Shown here: in pieces, positions 52,639-61,737 of the stretch
Layout: each line of letters opens with the position of its first letter
How positions within the stretch are numbered: position 1 is the first letter of the stretch
NCBI GenBank assembly: GCA_963728475.1
Contig: CAVSKL010000001.1
Location: 434,001-498,000, forward strand
DNA: 64,000 nt
Reading direction: 5' to 3'
DNA from: CAVSKL01 sp963728475 [NCBI: Candidatus Eiseniibacteriota bacterium]
Lineage (GTDB): Bacteria; Eisenbacteria; RBG-16-71-46; JABDJR01
The notes under the pieces: model-generated
What the model saw: only the letters and a program-made list of their open reading frames with translations
Told to the model about the DNA's origin: nothing
Databases searched by the model: none
Made by a program: the position numbers and the translations under genes

Positions 52639-54974
52639 AGAATCGCATCCGGATGGGTTTGGCCGCGCTGGTCGCGGCGGGGGCGGTCGCGGCGCTGGCC
52701 GGCCTCCACCGGGTTCCGCCCGGCACCATCGAGGTCGCGGTGATCGACGGCGGGACGCCCACGGGCGAGATCGGCCCCGGCCTTCACTGGCGGGTTCCCG
52801 GAGCCGGGCACTCCGTCCGGCTCCCCACCGAGCCCGACACCCTGATCTTCCCCGGCCCCGAAACCGCCGGGACCTACCGGCTTTTCGACGCCTCCGGAAA
52901 CGAGATCGGCTCCCGCTTCGCGGTGGCCTACCACGTGGACCCGGGACACGGCGAGGCGGTGGCGCGCGCACTGTTGCGCGGGCGCACGTCCGGGGTCCTG
53001 CCGGCGGACGGCGGGCTTGCCGACACCCTTCGCGCCCGGCTTCGCGCCCGCGCCCGCGCGGTGGCCTCGGGCTTCGACGCGGACGGGCTCGGCTCCCCCG
53101 GCGGTCGCGACCGCCTGGCCCGTGCCCTGGCGCAGGCGATCGCGTTCCCGGGGGTGGCGGTGACCGCGGCGCCGCTCGCCGGAGGCGCCGGCGGCGGGAC
53201 CGGGGTGAACGTGCTCATGATCGGGGTGGACGCCGGGGACTGGAAGCTCATCGACCCGCTGGTGGCCGCGGGGAAGATGCCGGCGGTGGCCTCGCTCCTG
53301 GCGCGCGGCACCCGGTACGACTACCACACCCTCACCCCCATGCTCTCGCCCCTCCTCTGGACCTCCATCGCCACCGGCACCACCCCCGACCGCCACGGGA
53401 TCCTGGACTTCCTCACCGCGGACCCGGCCACCGGAAAGATGATCCCGGTCACCAGCTCGCTCCGCCGCGAACCTGCGTTCTGGAACGTGCTCACCCAGTA
53501 CGGGGTGACCCAGGACATCGTGGCCTGGCTCGCCACCTGGCCGGCGGAAACGGTGACCGGCCACCTGGTCACCGACCGCTTCGGCTACCTGGCCTTCGCC
53601 GGCGGCTCCGGAACGGGGGACGACGGCATGACCTATCCCCCCGAGTACGTGGACCGGGCCCGGGAGCTGGAGGTGCATGCCGGCGATCTTCCCGCCTCGT
53701 TCTGGAAGCGCTTCATGAACGTGCCCGACGCGGACCTGGACCGGATCGGAGCCGCCGGGTTCGAGAAGGGGAACGTGGTGGGGAACGTCGCCCTGACCGT
53801 GGCCCAGGCGCTCACCTCCACCAAGATCGCCGAGGACCTGCAACGAACCGACCGCCCCCGGCTCCTGGCCGTCTACTACGAGCTGATCGACGCCATGGGC
53901 CACCTCTGCATGCCTTACGCGCCGCCCCGGCAGCCGCAGATCTCGCCTGGGGACTACGAGCGCTACAGCCGGGCCGAGAACGCGGCCTACGTGCTCCAGG
54001 ACGAGCAGATCGCCGCCCTCACCCGGGGCATCGACCCCGCCCGGACCGTGGTGATCGTGCTCAGCGATCACGGCATGAAGAGCGGGAGCGACCGCCCGTC
54101 CGGCTCCGCCGAGATCGAAGGCGGCGAGGCCGCGCGCTGGCACCGGGATCCGGGGATCCTTCTCCTGGCCGGCCCCGGGATCCGGGAGCACGCGGCCCTG
54201 TCCGATTCCACCACCGTGCTCGACGTCGCCCCCACCGTGCTCGCCCTCCTGGGGCTACCGGTTCCGCGCACCCTGCAGGGGCGGGTGCTCACCGAGGCGT
54301 TCACCCCGGAGGGGGCGGCCCGCTACCGCCCCGCCTACGTGGACTCGATCAGGTTCCGGCCCGAGGTCTGGACCCCCCCCGCGGTCCACGGCGCCCCCCA
54401 CGCCGGGCCCGCCCAGGCCGCGCTCCACAACAACCTGGGGCTGGTGAAGGCCTCGGAGGGGAAGCGGGACGAGGCCGAGGCGGAGTACCGCAAGGCGCTG
54501 GAGGCGGTTCCCGGCGACGTCAACGCCCGCACCAACCTGGCCAACGTGCTGATGGACGAGAACCGGCTCCCCGAGGCGCTGGACATCCTGGAGAAGCTCC
54601 ACCGTGACGTTCCCGACCGGGTACCGCCGGCCTACAACCTGGGCGTCCTCTACCAGCGCATGGACCGGCTTCCCGACGCCGAACGTACCTTCCGCGAGGT
54701 GCTGGCCGTCGAGCCCCGGAACGTGAAGGCCCAGGTGGACCTCGGCCATACGCTGTTGCGCGAGGGGAAGCTCGACGAGGCGAAGGGCCTCTTCGAGAAG
54801 GTGATCGCCTCGAATCCGTCCGAGGCCAACGCGCACTTCGGCCTGGGGCTGGTGGACGCGCAGCGGGGCGACCTGGCGGGCGCGAAGGCGGAGTTCCGGA
54901 TGACGCTGGAGATCGACCCCCACCACCGCTCGGCGGCGGAGAACCTGAAGCGGCTCCAGGCCGCGGGCGGGTAG
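52635..54974 (+). CDS. Membrane-anchored phosphodiesterase with SPFH-like N-terminus and TPR C-terminus
   Basis: 779 residues. One N-terminal membrane helix (MGLAALVAAGAVAALAGLH) is followed by VPPGTIEVAVIDGG and IGPGLHWRVPG, which resemble the opening of SPFH/band-7 proteins. Residues 190-570 are a type I phosphodiesterase/nucleotide-pyrophosphatase domain: VLMIGVDAGDWKLIDPL, PLLWTSIATGTTPDRHGILDF (Thr nucleophile), YYELIDAMGHL and VVIVLSDHGMKSG. Residues 590-779 hold about five TPR repeats (HNNLGLVKASEGKRDEAEAEYRKALE and repeats). The active site probably faces outside the cell. Its operon with pab genes is odd and may be coincidental. Confidence 0.78.
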   Translation: MKNRIRMGLAALVAAGAVAALAGLHRVPPGTIEVAVIDGGTPTGEIGPGLHWRVPGAGHSVRLPTEPDTLIFPGPETAGTYRLFDASGNEIGSRFAVAYHVDPGHGEAVARALLRGRTSGVLPADGGLADTLRARLRARARAVASGFDADGLGSPGGRDRLARALAQAIAFPGVAVTAAPLAGGAGGGTGVNVLMIGVDAGDWKLIDPLVAAGKMPAVASLLARGTRYDYHTLTPMLSPLLWTSIATGTTPDRHGILDFLTADPATGKMIPVTSSLRREPAFWNVLTQYGVTQDIVAWLATWPAETVTGHLVTDRFGYLAFAGGSGTGDDGMTYPPEYVDRARELEVHAGDLPASFWKRFMNVPDADLDRIGAAGFEKGNVVGNVALTVAQALTSTKIAEDLQRTDRPRLLAVYYELIDAMGHLCMPYAPPRQPQISPGDYERYSRAENAAYVLQDEQIAALTRGIDPARTVVIVLSDHGMKSGSDRPSGSAEIEGGEAARWHRDPGILLLAGPGIREHAALSDSTTVLDVAPTVLALLGLPVPRTLQGRVLTEAFTPEGAARYRPAYVDSIRFRPEVWTPPAVHGAPHAGPAQAALHNNLGLVKASEGKRDEAEAEYRKALEAVPGDVNARTNLANVLMDENRLPEALDILEKLHRDVPDRVPPAYNLGVLYQRMDRLPDAERTFREVLAVEPRNVKAQVDLGHTLLREGKLDEAKGLFEKVIASNPSEANAHFGLGLVDAQRGDLAGAKAEFRMTLEIDPHHRSAAENLKRLQAAGG

Positions 54975-54997
54975 GCGGGGGGGCCTCGGGCGGGGGT

Positions 54998-55447
54998 TCA
55001 GCGCGACGGGGGAACCGGAATGAACCCGTCCACCGGATACTGCCCCGACGCGGACCAGCCCGCGTATCCCCCGCGCAACCACAGCACCAGGCGGAAGCCG
55101 TAGGCGACCGCGCGGTGGGCGGGATCGCCGTCCCCCGGCGGAAGCTCCCCGCTCTGGTCGTAGAACACCAGGGGGGTGACGGGGTTACGGGGGAGCACCT
55201 CGCGAAGCTCGTTCAGGGTCTTCCCGTGGGCGGGAATCGCGCCGGGGACGTGACCGGCGCGGTAGAGCGAATCGGGGCGGAGATCGAACACCGCCGCCGG
55301 CACCGCGCGCTCGATCCAGGCGTTCAGGGTATCGGGAAGCACGTCGCGGACCTCGGCCTGCCGGCCGCCGCATCCCGCGGCCAGGAGGCCGGCGATCGCG
55401 AGCGCGCCCGAGAGCCCGGCGTGGAGTCCCTGTCGCACCGTCGTCAT
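54998..55447 (-). CDS. Rhodanese-like lipoprotein without the catalytic Cys
   Basis: 149 residues from ATG 55447 (GGAAGGA upstream). ALAIAGLLAAGCGG is a lipobox signal with Cys as the lipid attachment site. The rhodanese fold follows: AVFDLRPDSLYRAGHVPGAIPAHGKT and LWLRGGYAGWSASGQYPV. In the active-site loop PLVFYDQSGELPPG, the Cys is replaced by Asp, so sulfur transfer is not expected. Probably a structural or binding protein in the envelope. Confidence 0.75.
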   Translation of the reverse strand: MTTVRQGLHAGLSGALAIAGLLAAGCGGRQAEVRDVLPDTLNAWIERAVPAAVFDLRPDSLYRAGHVPGAIPAHGKTLNELREVLPRNPVTPLVFYDQSGELPPGDGDPAHRAVAYGFRLVLWLRGGYAGWSASGQYPVDGFIPVPPSR

Positions 55448-55558
55448 GGACGCGTCCTTCCGGAGAAGAATCGCGGCGCGGGCGCTCCGCCGTCGTTCAC
55501 CGAAGCGCCCGCGCATCCCGTCCGAGGCCCGGCTCTCCGGATCCCTCCGGCCGGGCGA

Positions 55559-56623
55559 TCAGAGCCGCACCGTCCACTGGGTCACCAGCAGGTCCTCGGA
55601 TTTCACCCCCGAAGCCTGGTACGCGGTATGGACCACGTTCACCTGCCAGCGGAACTCGGGACTGAAGGAGCGGGCGATCTGCCCGGTGAGGAGCGTCTGC
55701 GCGTCGTCGGCGGCGCTCACGTCGGGGTCGAAGCGCTCGATCCGCGCCCCCGGCTCCCAACCCTTCACCGCGAGCATGGCCTCGACGTACCCGCCCAGGA
55801 AGTGGGGCACCGGGGGGTTGGCCTGCCCCGCCACCACCGCCTGGTCGTTCTGGCCCCCCGCGACCTCGCCGATCACCGTGAGTTCCGAGCCCTGGTAGAC
55901 CGCGTCCGCGCCCCACGCGCTGTAGCTCTTGGCCATCGTCTCGCCCGGGTAGGCGGTCTCGAGCCGGTTCACCGAACCGTCCACCGCCACCGTCAACCCG
56001 TCGACGGGGGTGACGCCGATCCGGGCCACCCCCTGCTTCCCCTGGTTGTCGTCGGTCTTCATCCCCTGGCCGTTCCCGTTGAACACGCCCGCGTTCGCCG
56101 TCACCGGCACCGCGCCGTGAGTCCACTCGGCGGTCCCCAGAATGCCCTGGTCGTAGGCGGAGACGTGCACCGATCCTTCCAGGAAGGTGTTCAGGAGGGG
56201 GCGGTCGATGAGGTTCAGGTTCGAGGAGCCCATGACGAACTCCTGGTAGCTGAACGGCTTCTTGAGCTGGCCCACCGTCACCGAGTAACCGGGGTGGCCG
56301 GCGAAGGGCTTCCAGTTCGCCCACACGTCCAGGGTCTGGAGCCCTTCGGGGCGCGCCTCGACCTGGATCTCCCCCTTCATCCGCGGCGACACCTGGGCGG
56401 TGAAGTAGAACCGCCCGCGCCGCATCTGGAAACCGTTGTCGCCTTTCTCCCCGGCGCCGGACACGGCGTCGGTGAGCCGGTACTGGTAGCGGGGCTGGAG
56501 ATAGAACTTGAGCCCGAAGCGGTCCGGTTGCCACCCGTAGCCGGCCTGCGTCTCCGCCGCCGAGGCTCCGGCGGCGGCCAGGGCGCAAAGCGCGGCCGCC
56601 ATCACGAGGACCTTCTTGATCAC
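55559..56623 (-). CDS. Phosphate-selective-type porin (OprO/OprP family)
   Basis: 354 residues from GTG 56623 (GGAGGGAG seven bases upstream). Signal peptide VLVMAAALCALAAAGASA. The barrel shows family motifs: FQMRRGRFYFTAQVSPRMKGEIQVEA, GYSVTVGQLKKPFSYQEFVMGSSNLNLIDRPLLN, VNRLETAYPGETMAKSYSAWGADAVYQG and a C-terminal strand ending in hydrophobic residues. It allows diffusion of anions such as phosphate or pyrophosphate. It lies 124 bases after a PhoR/PhoB pair, so it is probably induced by phosphate limitation; no clear Pho box is visible in the GC-rich gap. Confidence 0.82.
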   Translation of the reverse strand: MIKKVLVMAAALCALAAAGASAAETQAGYGWQPDRFGLKFYLQPRYQYRLTDAVSGAGEKGDNGFQMRRGRFYFTAQVSPRMKGEIQVEARPEGLQTLDVWANWKPFAGHPGYSVTVGQLKKPFSYQEFVMGSSNLNLIDRPLLNTFLEGSVHVSAYDQGILGTAEWTHGAVPVTANAGVFNGNGQGMKTDDNQGKQGVARIGVTPVDGLTVAVDGSVNRLETAYPGETMAKSYSAWGADAVYQGSELTVIGEVAGGQNDQAVVAGQANPPVPHFLGGYVEAMLAVKGWEPGARIERFDPDVSAADDAQTLLTGQIARSFSPEFRWQVNVVHTAYQASGVKSEDLLVTQWTVRL

Positions 56624-56747
56624 GTCGATTCTCCCTCCTTCATGGGACCGGGGGGCCGGCGCGAGAGGGCGCGCGGGCGGGAACGGGGGGAGTCTAGCCC
56701 CGGGGAGCGCGACTGGGGAGGGAGGGGGGGCTGCTGAGCCCGGCGGC

Positions 56748-58511
56748 TCAGGCGTCCCCGTCCGAGGCCTCGGGGACGGTGAAGAAGAAGCTCGCCCCTC
56801 CTCCGGGCGCGCTCTCCACCCCCACCTCGCCCCCGAAGAGCTGCACGGTGTGCTTGACGATGGCCAGCCCCAGCCCGGACCCGCCCTTTCCGGTGGAGCG
56901 GCCCTGGTCCATGCGATAGAAACGCTCGAACACCCGGTCGCGATATTCGCGGGGGACGCCGGGGCCGCGATCGCCGATCTCGAAACGGATCCGTCCCCCG
57001 GCGCGGCGCCCGCGGACGCTGACCTCGGCGGCCTCGGGGCTCACCCGCATGGCGTTGTCGAGCAGGTTCAGGAACACCGTCTCCAGTCCGTGCCGGTCGG
57101 CGCGCACCGCCGGGAGCGGGCGATCGAGATCGGCGATGACCCGGAGGGACTTCCGCGCCGCCCGGGGGGCGAGGGTCTCGAGCACGCCGGCCAGCACCTC
57201 CCCGGCATCCACGGATTCGAACGGGGCCCGCGCATGGTGGGACTCCAGCTCGGCCAGGAGGGACAGGTCGCGGACCAGGCGCTCCAGGCGGCGGGCGTTC
57301 CGGTCGATCACGCCGAGAAACCGAGCACGCTCGGTGTCCGAGACCTCCGGCGACCGCTCCAGGGTTTCCACGTAGCCCAGGATCGCGGAGAGCGGGGTGC
57401 GGAGTTCATGGCCGATGTTGGCCACCATCTCGCGGCGGGCCGCCTCCAGCCGCCGGAGACGGGTCACGTCGTGGATCAGCACCACCAGGCCTGCCTCCAG
57501 CGGGACCAGGGCCACCGACAGGGTCCGGGGCTCCGGCTCCGCGATCCGGATCTCGATGGTCCCGGCCCGCCCGGCCTCCAGGGCGCGGTCCACCGCCTGC
57601 TGGAGATCGGCGTTCCGGATCGCCTCCACCGGGGTGCGCCCCACCACCGAGTCCCCCAGGGCGCAGAGGCCGCGGGCCGCCGGGTTGGCGAGGATGATCC
57701 GCCCGTCGCGGTCCAGGGCGAGGATGCCGTCGGGCATGCCGTTCAGGAGCTGCTCCAGGCGCTTGCGTTCCGACTCGACCTCGTTGATCTCGTTCCGGAC
57801 CGAGTCGGCGAGGTGGTTCACCGACAGGGCCAGCTCCCGCACTTCGGCCGAGCCCGTGGGCTCCACCCGCCGGTCCAGCCGCCCGGCGGCGATGTCGCGG
57901 GCGGCCTCGCTCACCCGCACCACCGGCCGGGTGAGCCGGAGCGCGGCCACGTAGCCCAGCAGCGTGGCCAGGGCGGTCGCGCCGAGGAGCACCAGGAGTA
58001 GCCGGCCGCGGCCTCGGTGCTGTTCCTGGAGCACCCGGGTCATGGGGAGCGCCGCCCGCACCACCCCCACCGGCCGGTCCTCCGGACCCCAGCGTACCGC
58101 CAGGTAGGCCATGGGGAGGCCGAGGGTGGGGCTCTCGCGCTCTGAGCGGCCCATGCCCAGCGCCAGCGCCTCCTCGACCTCGGGCCGGTGCAGATGGTTT
58201 TCCATTGCCGGGACGCGGCTCTCCTCCAGGTTGGACTCGGCCAGGACCCGCCCGTCAAGCGCGATCACGGTGAGCCGCACCCCGCTCACCTCGTGCAGGG
58301 TGCGGACCAGCCGGTCGATCCCGGCCACGGCGCCGGAATCGGAGTGCGCGGGAAGGAGCGCCTCCAGGGTCCGCGCCTGGTCCAGGAGCCGGTCGTTGAG
58401 CTCCGCACGGCGCTCGCGTTCCAGCGATCCGTTCCAGAGCAGGGTGGCGGAGCCGAGCGCCACCAGCGAGACCAGGAAGGTGAGCCAGGCGAGCCGGGTG
58501 TGGATGCGCAT
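56748..58511 (-). CDS. phoR: PhoR-type sensor histidine kinase
   Basis: 587 residues. Two membrane helices (residues 8-28 and about 172-190) surround a periplasmic sensor loop. HAMP (VVRVSEAARDIAAGRLDRRV), a PAS domain (LLNGMPDGILALDRDGRIILANPAA), then the HisKA box ANIGHELRTPLSAILGYVETL with the phospho-acceptor His, and HATPase motifs NLLDNAMRVS, DRGPGVPREYRDRVFERFYR and GSGLGLAIVKH. All residues are intact. The ATG at 58511 overlaps the response-regulator stop. The periplasmic loop and HAMP are longer than in E. coli PhoR, as in many non-proteobacteria. Confidence 0.88.
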   Translation of the reverse strand: MRIHTRLAWLTFLVSLVALGSATLLWNGSLERERRAELNDRLLDQARTLEALLPAHSDSGAVAGIDRLVRTLHEVSGVRLTVIALDGRVLAESNLEESRVPAMENHLHRPEVEEALALGMGRSERESPTLGLPMAYLAVRWGPEDRPVGVVRAALPMTRVLQEQHRGRGRLLLVLLGATALATLLGYVAALRLTRPVVRVSEAARDIAAGRLDRRVEPTGSAEVRELALSVNHLADSVRNEINEVESERKRLEQLLNGMPDGILALDRDGRIILANPAARGLCALGDSVVGRTPVEAIRNADLQQAVDRALEAGRAGTIEIRIAEPEPRTLSVALVPLEAGLVVLIHDVTRLRRLEAARREMVANIGHELRTPLSAILGYVETLERSPEVSDTERARFLGVIDRNARRLERLVRDLSLLAELESHHARAPFESVDAGEVLAGVLETLAPRAARKSLRVIADLDRPLPAVRADRHGLETVFLNLLDNAMRVSPEAAEVSVRGRRAGGRIRFEIGDRGPGVPREYRDRVFERFYRMDQGRSTGKGGSGLGLAIVKHTVQLFGGEVGVESAPGGGASFFFTVPEASDGDA

Positions 58512-59194
58512 CAGGCCTTGAACCGGTAGCCCACGCCCCGCACCGTCTCCACCCGGTCCGCGGTCCCGCCCAGCTTGGAGCGCAGGCGCTTGACGTGGGT
58601 GTCCACGGTGCGGTCGGTGACGTAGACGTCGGAGCCCCAGACGTTGTCGAGGAGCTGGGCGCGGCTCAGCACCCGTCCCGGCCGCTCCATGAGGAAGGCC
58701 AGGAGCCGGAACTCGGTGGGGGTGAGGTCGAGGACGGACCCGTCCGCCTCGGCCAGGTGGCGGTTGGGATCGAGGCGAATGCCGTCCCGCTCCAGGACCC
58801 GGGCCGGACGCTCGTCGACGGAGCCGGAGCGGCGGAGCAGCGCGCGCACCCGCAGCACCAGCTCGCGGGGGCTAAAGGGCTTGACCACGTAGTCGTCGGC
58901 GCCGAGTTCAAAGCCGACCACGCGATCCACCTCCTCGCCGCGGGCGGTGAGGAAGATGACGGGAATGCCGGCGGTGGCGGGATCGGCGCGGAGCCGGCGG
59001 AGGACCTCGGTCCCCTGCAGGTCGGGCAGCATGACGTCGAGGAGCACGGCGTCGGGCTGCCGTTCGACCGCCAGCCGAACCGCCTCGCTTCCCCTGCCGG
59101 TGACCCACACCCCGAACCCCGCTCCCCGCAGGTGATGTGCCACCAGGTCCACCAGATCGCCTTCGTCGTCCACGACGAGCACCGTATCCGCCAT
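58511..59194 (-). CDS. phoB: PhoB-type response regulator (OmpR family)
   Basis: 227 residues. Receiver: VLVVDDEGDLVDLV (acidic pair), DAVLLDVMLPDLQG (phospho-acceptor Asp), PVIFLTARGEEVDRVVGFELGADDYVVKPFSPREL (Thr and Lys). The winged-helix domain from about residue 130 has LDLTPTEFRLLAFLMERPGRVLSRAQLLDNVW and TVDTHVKRLRSKLG. It is paired with PhoR by overlap and precedes a phosphate-type porin. It diverges from the MrfA gene, whose promoter region it shares. Confidence 0.9.
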   Translation of the reverse strand: MADTVLVVDDEGDLVDLVAHHLRGAGFGVWVTGRGSEAVRLAVERQPDAVLLDVMLPDLQGTEVLRRLRADPATAGIPVIFLTARGEEVDRVVGFELGADDYVVKPFSPRELVLRVRALLRRSGSVDERPARVLERDGIRLDPNRHLAEADGSVLDLTPTEFRLLAFLMERPGRVLSRAQLLDNVWGSDVYVTDRTVDTHVKRLRSKLGGTADRVETVRGVGYRFKA

Positions 59195-59285
59195 AGGCGG
59201 CGATTCTAGGCCATGTTCCCCGGCCGGTGACAGCGGCGCCGGCGTCTTAACCGACTTCTCACAAGGCTCCCCGGCCCCGAAGTTC

Positions 59286-59313
59286 TTGATTCGGCGGCCC
59301 CATTGCGTATACT
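59286..59313 (+). promoter_or_regulatory. Sigma-70 promoter of the mrfAB genes
   Basis: TTGATT (59286-59291), 16 bases, TATACT (59308-59313). Transcription would start near 59320, 39 bases before the ATG at 59359. The region is unusually AT-rich for the window. Confidence 0.55.
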
Positions 59314-59358
59314 AAACATGCGTTTCCGGCCCGAGACCCGCTTCCGAGGACCGTCGCC

Positions 59359-61734
59359 ATGGACCCCGCGCCCTCTCTCGTTCCCTCCGCGGCCGCCGCC
59401 CCACCCCGGGCCGGCCACGATTTTCTGCGATTTCTGGCCGAATTGACCGCCTCCCGCGACTACCGCGGGCAGATCGCTCACGTGGAGCGCCTGGAGGAAC
59501 GCGAGGCGCGGTTCGGCGAGCTGGATCCTCCCCCCCCGCCGGAGCTGGCCGCTGCGCTCCGCGCCCTGGGGGTGGAGCGCTTGTGGAGCCACCAGGCCCA
59601 GACGGTGGCCGCGGCCCGCCGCGGCGAGAACGTGGTCACGGTAACCGGCACCGCCAGCGGCAAGACCCTCGGCTTTCTGGTGCCGATCCTGGAGTCGCTC
59701 CTCGCCGACCCGGAGTCGACCGCCTTCCTCCTCTATCCCACCAAGGCGCTGGCCCAGGATCAGCTCAAGGGGATCGTCCGCCTGGCCCAGGCCCACCCCG
59801 CGCTCCAGGCGGTGGTGCGGGCGGGGGTCTACGACGGGGACACCTCCCAGAGCGCGCGCCGCAAGATCCGGGACGAGGCCAACCTGGTGCTGACCAACCC
59901 CGACATGCTTCACCGCGGCATTCTTCCCTACCACGCCAAGTGGCACCGGGTGTTCCGGCGACTGCGCCACGTGGTGGTGGACGAGGTCCACACCTACCGC
60001 GGTATCTTCGGCTCCAACGTGGGGAACGTGCTCCGGCGACTCCGACGGGTGGCCGCGCACTACGGAGCGGAGCCGGCCTTTCTCTGCTCGTCGGCCACCA
60101 TCCGGAACCCCGAGGAGCTAGCGGGGTCGCTGGCCGGCCTCCCCTTTACCCTGGTCGACGACGACGGCTCCCCCCGCGGGCCCAAGATCTTCGTGTTGTG
60201 GAACCCGCCCTACCTGGACGGAGCGGAGATGGAGCGGCGGAGCGGGAACGTGGAGGCCACGGAACTCTTCGTGAAGCTGGTGGAGCGCGGGGTGCACACC
60301 ATCGTCTTCACCAAGGCCAGGGTGGTGACCGAACTCGTCTACAAGTACGCGCGGGAGGATCTGCTCCACCGGCGGGGCGGGCTGGCGGAGAAGATCAAGC
60401 CGTATCGGGGGGGGTACCTCCCCGCGGAACGGCGCGAGATCGAGCGGCAGCTCTTCAGCGGGGAACTCCTGGGGGTGGCCGCCACCAACGCGCTGGAGCT
60501 GGGGATCGACATCGGCGGGCTCGACGCCGCTGTTCTGGTCGGCTTCCCGGGCACGGTGGCCTCGATCTGGCAGCAGGCGGGCCGGGCGGGCCGGTCGCGC
60601 GACGAAGCGATCGCCTTCTTCGTGGGCTACAACGATCCGGTCGATCAGTACCTCCTGCGCCATCCCCGCTACTTCTTCGCCCAGAACCCCGAGGCCGCGG
60701 TCTGCGACCCGGCCAACCCCTACATCCTGGCCGGGCACCTGGCCTGCGCCGCCTTCGAGCTTCCCCTCACCGCCGCGGACGCGGAGCTGTTCGGCCCGGA
60801 GGGGGAGGCGGTGCGGGAACTGCTGCGGGAGGAGGGGGAACTCCAGCGCCTGGAAGGGGAGGACTACTGGTCCAGCACCGAGTTCCCCGCTTCCGGCGTG
60901 AATTTGCGCACCCTATCCGACGACACCTTCAGCATCGTCGATACCGACAACGGGGATACGGTGATCGGCACGGTGGACGCGATCTCCGCCCCCGAGCTCA
61001 TCTACCCCGAGGCCGTCTACCTCCACGAGGGCGAGACCTTCTTCGTGAGCGAGCTGGACCTGGAGAAGAAGATCGCCCGGGTGAAGCGGGTCTCGGTGGA
61101 CTACTACACCCAGCCGGTGCTCGACACCTCGATCCGGGTGCTGGGAGAACGGGAGCGGCGCGACGAGGCCGGTGAAATCCTTACCCTGTACGACGCCACC
61201 GTGACCTGGGCCACCACCATGTTCAAGAAGATCAAGTTCGGGAGCATGGACTCGATCGGCTACAAGAACCTGGACCTTCCCCCCCAGCACCTGGAAACGG
61301 TGGCCCTGGGGTGGTCCCCCTCGGCGCGGACGGTGTCGGCGGTCATGCGCGAAGGGTTGAATCCGGTGGAAGGGCTCATGGGGATGCGGAACCTGGCCAT
61401 CACCGTGTTTCCGGTCCTGGCCATGTGCGATCGCGCCGACGTGGGCGGGGTGATCGACTCCTCCAATACCGGGCGGCCCACCCTCTTCCTATACGACCGG
61501 TTTCCGGGGGGGCTGGGGTTCGCGGAACGCGCCTACTCGGAGTTCGCGCGCCTCACCGCCGAGGCGATGGAGGTCCTGACCGGCTGCCCCTGCGCCGACG
61601 GGTGCCCCTCGTGCGTGGGGCTCCCGGTGCTGCGGCCGCCGCAGCACCAGGACCCCGACGCGGGGATGGGCTATCCCATCCCCCACAAGCGGGCGGCGCG
61701 GTTGTTGCTCGAGTCGCTTCTGGGAGGGCGGTGA
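59359..61734 (+). CDS. mrfA: DEAD/DEAH-type DNA helicase MrfA
   Basis: 791 residues. Helicase motifs: WSHQAQTVAAARRGENVVTVTGTASGKTL (Q-like and Walker A), LLYPTKALAQDQL, VLTNPDMLHRGIL, VVDEVHTYRGIFGS (DEVH), LCSSATIRNP, TIVFTKARVVTE, VAATNALELGIDIGGLDAAVLVGFPGT, QQAGRAGRSRDEAIAFF. The C-terminal CPCADGCPSC four-Cys metal site matches the MrfA (YprA/Hrq1-like) family, which repairs mitomycin-type DNA damage in Bacillus. Its partner MrfB follows at once, confirming the pair. Confidence 0.92.
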   Translation: MDPAPSLVPSAAAAPPRAGHDFLRFLAELTASRDYRGQIAHVERLEEREARFGELDPPPPPELAAALRALGVERLWSHQAQTVAAARRGENVVTVTGTASGKTLGFLVPILESLLADPESTAFLLYPTKALAQDQLKGIVRLAQAHPALQAVVRAGVYDGDTSQSARRKIRDEANLVLTNPDMLHRGILPYHAKWHRVFRRLRHVVVDEVHTYRGIFGSNVGNVLRRLRRVAAHYGAEPAFLCSSATIRNPEELAGSLAGLPFTLVDDDGSPRGPKIFVLWNPPYLDGAEMERRSGNVEATELFVKLVERGVHTIVFTKARVVTELVYKYAREDLLHRRGGLAEKIKPYRGGYLPAERREIERQLFSGELLGVAATNALELGIDIGGLDAAVLVGFPGTVASIWQQAGRAGRSRDEAIAFFVGYNDPVDQYLLRHPRYFFAQNPEAAVCDPANPYILAGHLACAAFELPLTAADAELFGPEGEAVRELLREEGELQRLEGEDYWSSTEFPASGVNLRTLSDDTFSIVDTDNGDTVIGTVDAISAPELIYPEAVYLHEGETFFVSELDLEKKIARVKRVSVDYYTQPVLDTSIRVLGERERRDEAGEILTLYDATVTWATTMFKKIKFGSMDSIGYKNLDLPPQHLETVALGWSPSARTVSAVMREGLNPVEGLMGMRNLAITVFPVLAMCDRADVGGVIDSSNTGRPTLFLYDRFPGGLGFAERAYSEFARLTAEAMEVLTGCPCADGCPSCVGLPVLRPPQHQDPDAGMGYPIPHKRAARLLLESLLGGR

Positions 61735-61737
61735 CCG

